From assembly GCF_001886615.1 (NCBI RefSeq), contig NZ_CP018139.1, forward strand, positions 1,922,001-1,986,000: a stretch of DNA of 64,000 nt, given 5' to 3'. Shown here one piece after another: positions 12,558-20,218 of the stretch; the stretch's first letter is position 1, and every line of letters begins with the position of its first letter. The position numbers were made by a program, and so were the translations under genes. Below the pieces are notes generated by a model. The model was not told the origin of the DNA. It ran no database searches and saw only the letters and a list, made by a program, of their open reading frames with translations. Origin of the DNA: Halomonas aestuarii (GTDB lineage: Bacteria > Pseudomonadota > Gammaproteobacteria > Pseudomonadales > Halomonadaceae).

Positions 12558-12598
12558 TTGAGGACTGACTATAGCCAGTGGCTGCCCTTATGATGATC

Positions 12599-12614
12599 AT
12601 GAAATCGGTTTCAT
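12599..12614. promoter_or_regulatory. LacI-family operator O3 (porin, distal)
   Basis: ATGAAATCGGTTTCAT, 57 bp centre-to-centre from O2, overlaps the region where the porin's -35 should be. No good -35 hexamer is visible. The remaining intergenic sequence (12615-12954) shows no gene and no clear terminator for the ABC operon. Confidence 0.8.
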
Positions 12615-12954
12615 GAGGGAATTAGACATTCGTCTTCTGTATAAGCCTTCAGCGACCAGGAGGTGCTTCTGGCGGCAGGTTACGGCAGCGGCCGGACCGG
12701 ATATTTAGCCATCATGCCATTCCCTTCGACGGTGTATCGGCATGATCATCCTGCCTCCACCGTGTGACCAAAGTGCTGCGGTTATTATATGAATTCAGGC
12801 GTGTCATTGTTGCCCTTGTCGATCCAGGTTTGTTGTATCTTGGTTCGATACCGTCAGCTTCTCAGTGGGCTGTCGTCACTGATTCGGGTGGACGCCCGTC
12901 CGCGCATCGTTCCGGCATGCTGGGCGTCACAAGCGTTGGGTCGAGTGGCCTCGA

Positions 12955-13953
12955 TCATTCGTACAGGTAGCAGCGCACGAAGTGGTCCTTGGCGATCCGG
13001 GTGACCTCCGGCAGGCGAGTGCTGCATTCCGCCCGGGCATGGGGGCAACGCTGTGCGAAGGGGCAGCCGGTACTCTCGGGCTGCCACATGGGGATGTCGG
13101 CCTTGTGCTGGTACTGGCTCATGTCCCGATGCTTCTGCGCGCCGGGTTGGGGAACGGCGGCGAGGAGCAGCTGGGTGTAGGGATGTTGGGGGTTCTGGGT
13201 GACGGCATCGCTGTTGCCCCACTCCACCATGTGGCCGACATACATCACCGCCGTGCGCTCGGCGAAGTAGCGGGCCGTGGCGATGTCGTGGGTGATGTAC
13301 ATGAAGGCGATGTCGTGCTGGTCCTTCAGGTCCATCATCAGGTTGAGGATGCCGAGTCGGATCGAGACGTCCAGCATCGAGATCGGCTCGTCGGCCAGGA
13401 TGACGTCGGGTTCCACCGCCAGGGCGCGGGCGATCGCCACCCGCTGACGCTGTCCGCCACTGAGCTCGTAGGGAAACTTGTCGGCGGTCTCGGCGGCTGG
13501 CGTCAGGCCCACGGTCTCCAGCAGCTCGATCACCCGCGCCCGCAGGGCCGCCTTGCCGCGGACCTTGCCATGGATCTGCAGGGGGCGGGCGATCTGGTAG
13601 AAGATGCGATGCACCGGGTTGAGGCTGCCGAAGGGGTCCTGGAAGATCATCTGCACGCGGCTGGCGAAGCCCCGCTTGCCGCCTTGGGCGATCAGCTCAT
13701 GCATCGGCTGGCCGCGATAGGTCACCTCACCCGACGAGGCCTCGTGGACCTGGGACAGGATGCGTGCGCTGGTGCTCTTGCCGCTGCCCGACTCGCCGAC
13801 GATGGCCAGGGCCTCCCCGGAGTAGAGGTCGAACGACACGGCATTCAGGGCACGCATGGTGGTGCGCTCCAGCAGCGATCCGCCGAGGGTGAAGTCCTTG
13901 GTCAGGTCTCGCGCCGACACGATGGGGGCGTTGGCCTCGTTGGTCATGGTCAT
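12955..13953 (-). CDS. ABC transporter ATPase, Opp/Dpp type (second)
   Basis: A 332-residue ATPase that powers import with its partner ATPase. Walker A is GESGSGKST (residues 53-61), the signature is LSGGQRQRV and Walker B is VILADEPISMLD. The C terminus has the oligopeptide-type extension with the Cys cluster CPFAQRCPHARAEC. The ATG at 13953 overlaps the stop of the first ATPase (ATGA), indicating translational coupling. It is the last gene of the operon. Domain architecture alone would say peptide import, but the flanking glycosidases argue for oligosaccharide. Confidence 0.92.
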   Translation of the reverse strand: MTMTNEANAPIVSARDLTKDFTLGGSLLERTTMRALNAVSFDLYSGEALAIVGESGSGKSTSARILSQVHEASSGEVTYRGQPMHELIAQGGKRGFASRVQMIFQDPFGSLNPVHRIFYQIARPLQIHGKVRGKAALRARVIELLETVGLTPAAETADKFPYELSGGQRQRVAIARALAVEPDVILADEPISMLDVSIRLGILNLMMDLKDQHDIAFMYITHDIATARYFAERTAVMYVGHMVEWGNSDAVTQNPQHPYTQLLLAAVPQPGAQKHRDMSQYQHKADIPMWQPESTGCPFAQRCPHARAECSTRLPEVTRIAKDHFVRCYLYE

Positions 13954-14960
13954 CCCGCGGTCCTCTCGGCAAGTTCGTGGCAGGCGGCCCGGTGAGTGGA
14001 CGACACCGGGATCATCTCCGGGTCATGCGTCCGGCAGGGGGAGAAGCAGCGCTCGCAGCGGTCCTGGAAATAGCAGCCCTCAGGGGCCTCGAGGAGGTTG
14101 AGCGGATTGCCGGGGATGCCATATAGCCGCTCCCTGGGGCCGTGGATGGTCGGGAAGGAGTTGAGCAGGCCCCGGGTGTAGGGATGCTGGGGGTGGTAGA
14201 AGACCTCGTCGGCGCTGCCCAGCTCGACCAGCTTGCCGGCATACATGATGCCGATGCGGTCGGCGATCTCGCCCATGAGGCTGAGGTCGTGGCTGATGAA
14301 CAGGATAGAGAAGCCGAACCTGTCCTTGAGCTGGTACAGCTCATCCATGATCTCCCGCTCCACGACCACATCCAGGGCCGTGGTCGGCTCGTCCATGATG
14401 ATCAGGCGGGGCCTGAGTGCCAGGGCAATGGCAATCACCACCCGTTGGCGCATTCCGCCACTGAGCTGATGGGGAAAGCTGTCCATGCGGCTGGCATGCA
14501 GTCCCACGGTCTGGAGGAGTTCCTCTCCCTGGCGCCAGGCCTCCTTCTTGCGGACCTTGCAGTGGGCCAGGATGACATCGGTGATCTGCTCGCCGATCGT
14601 GATGACTGGGTTGAGGGAGTTCATCGCGCTCTGGAAGACCACGCTGACCTCGTTCCAGCGGAACTGACGCAGGGTGCGCTTGTTCATGCTCAGCACGTCA
14701 CGCCCGCGGTAGCGGATCTCGCCCTCGGAGATGAGCGCCGGGGCCTTGTGCAGGCGGGCGATGGAGAAGGCCAGGGTCGACTTGCCGCAGCCCGACTCGC
14801 CGGCCAGGCCCAGGGTCTCCCCCGGGCGAATGCTCAGGCTGACGTCGTTGACGGCCCGGACCATGCCCTTGGGCGAGACATAGTCGACACACAGGTGGCG
14901 GATCTCCAGCAGCTCGCCGGTGTCCTCGTCGGTGGCGGGTTGAAAGGCTTGGATCGCCAT
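13950..14960 (-). CDS. ABC transporter ATPase, Opp/Dpp type (first)
   Basis: A 336-residue ATPase with Walker [10 protein letters not shown] (residues 54-62), signature LSGGMRQRV and Walker [13 protein letters not shown]. Its C-terminal extension has four cysteines ([14 protein letters not shown]), as in the Opp/Dpp family. The frame is open upstream to 15545, but that part overlaps the permease gene. The ATG at 14960 shares one base with the permease stop (TGATG) and starts the family N terminus, so it is the start chosen. It forms a heterodimeric motor with the next gene's product. Confidence 0.92.
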   Translation of the reverse strand: MAIQAFQPATDEDTGELLEIRHLCVDYVSPKGMVRAVNDVSLSIRPGETLGLAGESGCGKSTLAFSIARLHKAPALISEGEIRYRGRDVLSMNKRTLRQFRWNEVSVVFQSAMNSLNPVITIGEQITDVILAHCKVRKKEAWRQGEELLQTVGLHASRMDSFPHQLSGGMRQRVVIAIALALRPRLIIMDEPTTALDVVVEREIMDELYQLKDRFGFSILFISHDLSLMGEIADRIGIMYAGKLVELGSADEVFYHPQHPYTRGLLNSFPTIHGPRERLYGIPGNPLNLLEAPEGCYFQDRCERCFSPCRTHDPEMIPVSSTHRAACHELAERTAG

Positions 14961-15937
14961 CAGGAAGCACCTCGCTGGCGTTTGGCTTGAATGATGCGGT
15001 TGAGCTTGCGCCAGCGCTTGATGTGCGGGCCGGTCTTGAGCTTGGGGTTGCTGACCTGGTCGATGGACATGTTGATCAGCGCCATGGCGCCGCCGACCAA
15101 GGCAATGGTCACGGCGGGCACGATCATCTCCCACCAGCCACCCGTGTAGAGCGCGGCGGACGACTGTGCCCAGTACAGCATGGTGCCCCAGGTCACCACG
15201 GTGGGATCCCCCAGTCCCAGGAACTCGAGGCCGGCCTCGTTGATCAGGGCGTACATGACCACCCCGACGAAGCTGCCGGCGACGATCGAGATCAAGTTGG
15301 GCAGGATCTCGACCAGGACGATGCGCAGGCGGCTCTCGCCCATGCACTCCGCCGCGAGGATGAACTCCTTCTGGCGGATGGCCATGGTCTGCGATCGCAC
15401 GACGCGGGCCCCCCAGGGCCAGCTGGTGATGCCGATCAGCAGGGCGATCACCACGGGCCCCACCTGTCCTAGGAAGGCCGCCAGCACGATCAGCAGGGGC
15501 AGCTGAGGAAACACCAGGACCACGTTCATGGCGAAGTTCAACCACTGGTCGATGCGCCCGCCGAAGTAGCCCGCGGAGATGCCCACCAGGATCGAGATGA
15601 CCGTGGAGATGGCCCCGGCGATGAAGGCCACGCTCAGCGAGGCGCGGCCGCCATGCAGCAGCTGGCTGAACACGTCACGCCCCTGGCGGGTCGTGCCGAG
15701 CACGTGTTCGGCATTGGGCTCGACGTGGGGGCGGGCGACGCGTTCGTCGGGAGCATGGGCGGTGAAAAAGGGGCCGATCAGGCAGGCCACGATCACCAGC
15801 GCCATCACGCCGCCGCCGATGGAGGCGGACATGTTGCCCTGGAAAAAAGCTGCGATGTTGCGCAGTAGTTGCCGGAGGCGTGAAGGCACCATGGGAGTCT
15901 TCCTGGAGGAGGCAATTGGCAGGGAGGTGTCAGTCAT
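14960..15937 (-). CDS. ABC transporter permease, Opp/Dpp type (DppC-like)
   Basis: A 325-residue inner-membrane protein. A cytoplasmic N-terminal segment precedes the first membrane span (GVMALVIVACLIGPFF), followed by about five more hydrophobic spans. The EAA loop that docks the ATPase is AAECMGESRLRIVLVEILPN. The order within the operon and the sequence match DppC-like second permeases. It begins 15 bp after the first permease with AAGGG upstream, and its stop overlaps the ATPase start. Confidence 0.92.
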   Translation of the reverse strand: MTDTSLPIASSRKTPMVPSRLRQLLRNIAAFFQGNMSASIGGGVMALVIVACLIGPFFTAHAPDERVARPHVEPNAEHVLGTTRQGRDVFSQLLHGGRASLSVAFIAGAISTVISILVGISAGYFGGRIDQWLNFAMNVVLVFPQLPLLIVLAAFLGQVGPVVIALLIGITSWPWGARVVRSQTMAIRQKEFILAAECMGESRLRIVLVEILPNLISIVAGSFVGVVMYALINEAGLEFLGLGDPTVVTWGTMLYWAQSSAALYTGGWWEMIVPAVTIALVGGAMALINMSIDQVSNPKLKTGPHIKRWRKLNRIIQAKRQRGAS

Positions 15938-15952
15938 CGGTAAGCCCTTCGG

Positions 15953-16927
15953 TTACTTGCGCAGACGCGGGTCGAGCCAGAGATAGGTGAGATCGGCGAT
16001 GAAGTTACCGATCAGCACGAAGGCGACAATCAACAGCAGGAGGGCCTGCACCAGGGGGTAGTCGCGCGCGTTGATCGCCTTGAGCAGGGTGTTGCCCACG
16101 CCCGGGTAGTTGAAGACGATCTCGATGAAGATCTGGCCGGCGACGGCGAAGCCCAGACCCATGGCCACCGAGGTCACCACCGGCAGCACGGCGTTGCGCG
16201 AGGCGTAGCGCAGCATGATGCGGCTCTGGCTGAGGCCCTTGGCCTCGGCCATGGTGATGATGTCCTCGCCGAGCACGTTGATCATGGCGTTGCGCATGGT
16301 CATCACCCACTGGGCGAGACTGACCAGCACGATCACCAGCAGGGGCAGTACGGCATGCCGGGCGACGCTGCCGAGGTACTCGGCCGTCCAGGCGGGGGCC
16401 AGGGAGGGGTCGGCCGCATAGCTCATGGGAAACCACTGCAGCTTGAGGCCGAAGAGGTAGAAGACCAGCAGGGCGGTGACGACGGCCGGCATCGAGGAGA
16501 GCACCGCGGCCATCGGCGGAAACAGGGAGGCGAACCAGTTGCCTCGCTTGTAGGCGGCGATGGTTCCCAGGATCAGGCCGAGGATGATGGCGGTCGTGAC
16601 CCCCAGCCCGATCAGGAACAGGGTCCAGGGGAAGGTGAAGCCGAGCACGGTGGTCACGTCGGTCGGGTACATCAGGACGGAGGGGCCCAGGTCGCCGGTG
16701 AAGACGCTCTTCACGTACTGGAGGTACTGCGACCACAGCGGCCCCTCGGAGAAGCCATACATGGCGCGGATGGCATCCATCTGGGACGGGTCCAGCTGCC
16801 CTGCGGAGCCGGCGAAGAGTGCATCGACGGGATCGCCCGGCATGATGCGAGGCAGCAGGAAATTGAAGGAGATGGCGATCAGGAACGCGACGAAATAGAA
16901 CAGGAATCGACTGGTGATATACCGCAT
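15953..16927 (-). CDS. ABC transporter permease, Opp/Dpp type (DppB-like)
   Basis: A 324-residue inner-membrane protein. The N-terminal span (RFLFYFVAFLIAISFNFLL) is followed by PRIMPGDPVDALF, a typical DppB-family segment, and further hydrophobic spans. Its EAA loop is EAKGLSQSRIMLRYASRNA. It would pair with the DppC-like protein to form the transmembrane channel. It follows the binding-protein gene across a 70-bp gap that holds a stable hairpin. Confidence 0.92.
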   Translation of the reverse strand: MRYITSRFLFYFVAFLIAISFNFLLPRIMPGDPVDALFAGSAGQLDPSQMDAIRAMYGFSEGPLWSQYLQYVKSVFTGDLGPSVLMYPTDVTTVLGFTFPWTLFLIGLGVTTAIILGLILGTIAAYKRGNWFASLFPPMAAVLSSMPAVVTALLVFYLFGLKLQWFPMSYAADPSLAPAWTAEYLGSVARHAVLPLLVIVLVSLAQWVMTMRNAMINVLGEDIITMAEAKGLSQSRIMLRYASRNAVLPVVTSVAMGLGFAVAGQIFIEIVFNYPGVGNTLLKAINARDYPLVQALLLLIVAFVLIGNFIADLTYLWLDPRLRK

Positions 16928-16956
16928 GGGGATCGCCTCTGGATCGGGTTCGACGA

Positions 16957-16979
16957 GGAGCCGGAGCGGGTCCGGCTCC
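16957..16979 (-). promoter_or_regulatory. intercistronic hairpin after the binding-protein gene
   Basis: GGAGCCGGA and TCCGGCTCC form a 9-bp stem with a 5-base loop, 19 bases past the binding-protein stop and ahead of the permease gene. There is no T-run, so it is more likely an mRNA stabiliser or partial attenuator. This is a common way to make more binding protein than permease. Confidence 0.55.
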
Positions 16980-16997
16980 CCTCACGCTTCGGGTCGG

Positions 16998-18632
16998 TTA
17001 CTTCTTGTGGAGGTGGTTGAAGATCAGGGTGTTGTTACCCGTGGAGTAGAACACCGGGTGCACGTAGGGGTCCTCCGCGTTTGGCCAGCCCACGAACTCG
17101 CTGGTGTTGTACTGGAACCAGGTGGCGTTGGAGAACAGCGGGACGAACGGCAGCTTCTCGGCGGTGAAGCGCTGCAGCTGGTCGAGGGTGTCCTGCTTGG
17201 CGTCGGCGTCGGTCAGGGAGCCGAAGTCCTCGATCAGTTCGTCGACGCGCTCCGAGTGCACGCCGTGCCCGGCGTGCCAGGTCTGGCCGACGCGGCTGGT
17301 GTGGTAGTACTCCTTGAAGGTCTGGATGGGGTGCGTCGAGAGCAGCGACCAGTTGATGGCGGCCTGGTAGTCGCCCTCCTTGAGTGACTGGTCGTAGACC
17401 CCCCACTCGACGGCATTGACGTTGGCCTCGATGCCCACGTCCTGGAGGTACTCGGTGATCATCAGCACGGTCTGTACCCAGTCGGTCCAGCCGTTCACGA
17501 CCTGAATGTCGAACGATAGCTCAGAGCCGTCGGGAAGCTCACGCTGGCCGTCACCGTCGACATCCTGGTAACCGGCCTCGTCCAGCAGCTGGCGGGCCCT
17601 GTCCGGATCGTACTGGGTCAGCCAGCCGTACTCCTCCATGAGCGACTCATCCATGTAGTCGGCGTAGTAGTCGCCAATGCCCCCGGGGAAGAAGTTCGCC
17701 GTAGGGTATCCGTAGGCGGCCAGGTCGACGATCGCCTCACGGTCCAGTGCCACGGACACCGCCTGGCGGAACGCCAGGTCGTCGAAGGGCGCCTGCCTGG
17801 TGTTCAGGTAGAGATGGATGGCGTCGTTGGCCGGGTACCAGTAGTGGTGATTCTCGGGATCGGCGGCGACATAGGTCTTCTCTACGTCGGCGATGAAGTT
17901 GGACCCCCAGTCGATCTCGCCATTCATCAGGGCCGGTTGGATCTGGGAGTTGTCATTGAAGGCGCGATAGCGGACGCAGTTCAGGTAGGGCCGGTCTTCC
18001 TGGTAGTAGTGCGGGTTGCGGCAGATCTCCATCTGCTGGGGCCGCACGTACTCGATTTCCGTCACCGGACCCGAGCCGATCGCCTCGGGGTTGGTGAAGG
18101 TGGCGGGGTCGCTTGCCTGCTCCCAGACATGCCGTGGAAGGGGCATGTAGCGGTTCAGGTCCCAGTGCACTGTGCTGTCGGGCTTCGCCAGGTCGAAGCG
18201 GATCTCGCGGTCGGACACCCGGGTGACCTCGGTGACCAGCCCGCTGGCCAGGACGCCGGCGAGGTCGTAGACGGGCACCTCGCGGGCCAGCTCGAAGGTG
18301 TAGACGACGTCGTCGGCGGTCAGCGGCTTTCCGTCGGACCACGTGAGGTCCTCGCGAAGCGTATAGGTGATGCTGCGGTAGTCCTCCGCGTACTCGTAGC
18401 CTTCGGCCAGCCGCAGGCTGGTTTCCCCCTGCATGACGTTGGTGAAGGCCAGGGTCTCGAAGATCATCCCGCCGACGACGTTGAGGTTGTCGATGTAGGG
18501 ATTGAAGCTCTTGGTAAAGGCCGTGGCGATGACGGGCACGGTCAGGGTGCCGCCCTTGCTGGGGGCGGCCATCGCGGGGGAGGAGGCGGCGGCCACGGCG
18601 GCGGCCAGTGCCATCATGGAGAGCGTTTTCAT
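16998..18632 (-). CDS. extracytoplasmic solute-binding protein, Opp/Dpp family (SBP_bac_5)
   Basis: A 544-residue binding protein. It has a classical signal peptide (MKTLSMMALAAAVAAASS, probable cut near AMA, residue 22) and no lipobox Cys, so it should be free in the periplasm. Family features include the N-terminal ETLAFTNVMQGETSLRLAEG region, LTWSDGKPLTADDVVYTFEL and VALDREAIVDLAAYGYP. The family is best known for peptides and nickel, but members in Thermotoga and Pyrococcus bind cellobiose and beta-glucans. Here the adjacent GH1 gene, in the same direction 66 bp upstream, makes a beta-glucoside ligand likely. This is inference from context. Confidence 0.88.
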   Translation of the reverse strand: MKTLSMMALAAAVAAASSPAMAAPSKGGTLTVPVIATAFTKSFNPYIDNLNVVGGMIFETLAFTNVMQGETSLRLAEGYEYAEDYRSITYTLREDLTWSDGKPLTADDVVYTFELAREVPVYDLAGVLASGLVTEVTRVSDREIRFDLAKPDSTVHWDLNRYMPLPRHVWEQASDPATFTNPEAIGSGPVTEIEYVRPQQMEICRNPHYYQEDRPYLNCVRYRAFNDNSQIQPALMNGEIDWGSNFIADVEKTYVAADPENHHYWYPANDAIHLYLNTRQAPFDDLAFRQAVSVALDREAIVDLAAYGYPTANFFPGGIGDYYADYMDESLMEEYGWLTQYDPDRARQLLDEAGYQDVDGDGQRELPDGSELSFDIQVVNGWTDWVQTVLMITEYLQDVGIEANVNAVEWGVYDQSLKEGDYQAAINWSLLSTHPIQTFKEYYHTSRVGQTWHAGHGVHSERVDELIEDFGSLTDADAKQDTLDQLQRFTAEKLPFVPLFSNATWFQYNTSEFVGWPNAEDPYVHPVFYSTGNNTLIFNHLHKK

Positions 18633-18698
18633 TGGCGTTACCTTTACTTGTCTATTGTTGTGGTGGTGATGCTGTCGTCGTGAGCGTGGGTAGCGGGC

Positions 18699-20048
18699 TC
18701 AGCGCCCGGCCTTTCGTGTCCAGAGGAAGTCGGCAAACGCCCTGGCACTGTCCTTGAGCGTGCGCTGCTGGGTCTCGTAGTCGATGTACACCATGCCGAA
18801 GCGCTTGCTGTAACCTTCCGCCCACTCGAAGTTGTCCATCAGGCTCCAGGCGAAGTAGCCCCGGACATCGACGCCCTCCTCGATGGCATCGTGGACGGCA
18901 TTGAGGTGGCTGTTGAGGTAGCGGCAGCGCTGCTCGTCATGGACCTCTCCCTCAACCAGGTGGTCGTCACCGGCCATGCCGTTCTCGGTCACCATTAGGG
19001 GCGGCAGCCGGTACTGGGCGTTCAGGTCGACCAGCAGGTCGGTCAGGCCTTGCGGATAGACCTCCCAGCCGAAGTCCGTGACCTCCACGTCCCCGGGCGG
19101 GTGGTTCCTGACCAGGCTCTCCTCGTCGTAGGAGACGACGCCGCGCGTGTAGTAATTGATGCCGACGAAGTCCACCGGCTGGGAGATCAGCGCCATGTCA
19201 CCCGGCAGCACCTGGGGCGCCTGCTCCGGATAGAGACGGGTGTAGAGCGCCGGGTAGCGGCCCTCGAGCACCGGCTCCAGGAACCAGTGGTTCATGCTCG
19301 CCTCGCCCACCAGGGCGGCCACGCGGTCGTCGTAGCGACGGCTGTGGGGCGTGTTCGGGCCCATGTTGAGCACCAGGCCGGCCTGGGCGTCGGGGGCGTT
19401 GGCCCGCAGGGTCTGCATGCCCAGGCCATGGGCCAGCAGGAGGTGGTGCCCGGCCTGGCGGGCGAGGCGGGCGTCCTCCAGCCCCGGCGCGTGGATGCCG
19501 ACCTCGTGGCCCAGGATCGCGCTGACCCAGGGCTCGTTGAGGGTGGCATAGGAGTGGACCCGGTCACCGAGCTCGCGGGAGACGAGGTCGGCGTATTCCT
19601 GGAAGCGATAGGCCGTGTCCCGGTTCACCCAGCCGCCGCGCTCCTGCAGGTGCTGGGGAAGGTCCCAGTGGTAGAGCGTCACGAAGGGCGTGATGTCCCG
19701 CTCCCGCAGGCTGTCCAGGAGGCGCTTGTAGAAATCCAGCCCTCGGACATTCGCCCGGCCGTCCTCGGTCATCACGCGCGGCCAGGCGATCGACAGGCGG
19801 TAGGCGTCCACGCCCAGGCCCTGGATCAGCTCCAGGTCCTCCTGCCAGCGATGGTAATGGTCGCAGGCGGGCATGCCGCTGTCACCGTTCTTGACGCGAC
19901 CCTCGAGGGCGCAGAAGTGGTCCCAGATCGACGGCAGGCGGCCATCGGCCTCCGTGGCCCCCTCGACCTGGAAGGCCGCCGTCGCGACGCCGAAGGTGAA
20001 GTCCGGGGTAAGCAGTCGTGACGAGTTCGGCAGTTCGATTCGTTGCAT
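18699..20048 (-). CDS. GH1 family beta-glucosidase
   Basis: A 449-residue cytoplasmic (beta/alpha)8 enzyme that removes glucose from the non-reducing end of beta-glucosides. The acid/base is Glu172 in TLNEPWV and the nucleophile is Glu355 in VTENGMA. FGVATAAFQVEG near the start and the C-terminal GYFAWSLMDNFEWAEGYSKRFGM are GH1 hallmarks. There is no signal peptide, so it acts after uptake. It is the first gene of the minus-strand operon that continues with the binding protein and transporter. Operators O4 and O5 lie at its promoter. The substrate within GH1 (gluco-, galacto-, fuco-) cannot be fixed from sequence alone. Confidence 0.95.
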   Translation of the reverse strand: MQRIELPNSSRLLTPDFTFGVATAAFQVEGATEADGRLPSIWDHFCALEGRVKNGDSGMPACDHYHRWQEDLELIQGLGVDAYRLSIAWPRVMTEDGRANVRGLDFYKRLLDSLRERDITPFVTLYHWDLPQHLQERGGWVNRDTAYRFQEYADLVSRELGDRVHSYATLNEPWVSAILGHEVGIHAPGLEDARLARQAGHHLLLAHGLGMQTLRANAPDAQAGLVLNMGPNTPHSRRYDDRVAALVGEASMNHWFLEPVLEGRYPALYTRLYPEQAPQVLPGDMALISQPVDFVGINYYTRGVVSYDEESLVRNHPPGDVEVTDFGWEVYPQGLTDLLVDLNAQYRLPPLMVTENGMAGDDHLVEGEVHDEQRCRYLNSHLNAVHDAIEEGVDVRGYFAWSLMDNFEWAEGYSKRFGMVYIDYETQQRTLKDSARAFADFLWTRKAGR

Positions 20049-20096
20049 GGAGAGGCATCTTCCTTGGTGGGGCCGTGAGCGTTGGGTGCCATGGTC

Positions 20097-20112
20097 ATGA
20101 AACCGATTTCAT
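20097..20112. promoter_or_regulatory. LacI-family operator O4 (GH1 side)
   Basis: ATGAAACCGATTTCAT overlaps the expected start site of the GH1 operon. Its candidate -10 is TATATT on the minus strand (20116-20121), with a weak -35 TCGGCA 18 bp upstream. Confidence 0.8.
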
Positions 20113-20151
20113 AAAAATATACGACTTTGGTCGCGGGGTTGCCGAGCACGC

Positions 20152-20167
20152 GTGAAACCGGTTTCAT
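20152..20167. promoter_or_regulatory. LacI-family operator O5 (GH30 side)
   Basis: GTGAAACCGGTTTCAT has a perfect TGAAACCGGTTTCA core, identical to the AscG operator core as I remember it. It lies 55 bp from O4 in the GH1/GH30 divergent region. A weaker AATCGTTT element follows at 20171. The GH30 promoter itself is not clear. Confidence 0.8.
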
Positions 20168-20218
20168 TTCAATCGTTTCAGGCCCGATCTCTCAACCATT
20201 GCCCCAGGAGCCGATGCC

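Noticed and set aside
12615..12954. A small gene between the ABC operon and the porin operators
   Set aside because: The short open frames here have no ribosome site and unnatural composition; the region is better left as untranslated sequence.
13950..15545. A 531-residue version of the first ABC ATPase
   Set aside because: The first ~195 residues overlap the permease gene in another frame and are Arg/Pro/Gly-rich nonsense. The ATG at 14960 gives the family N terminus.
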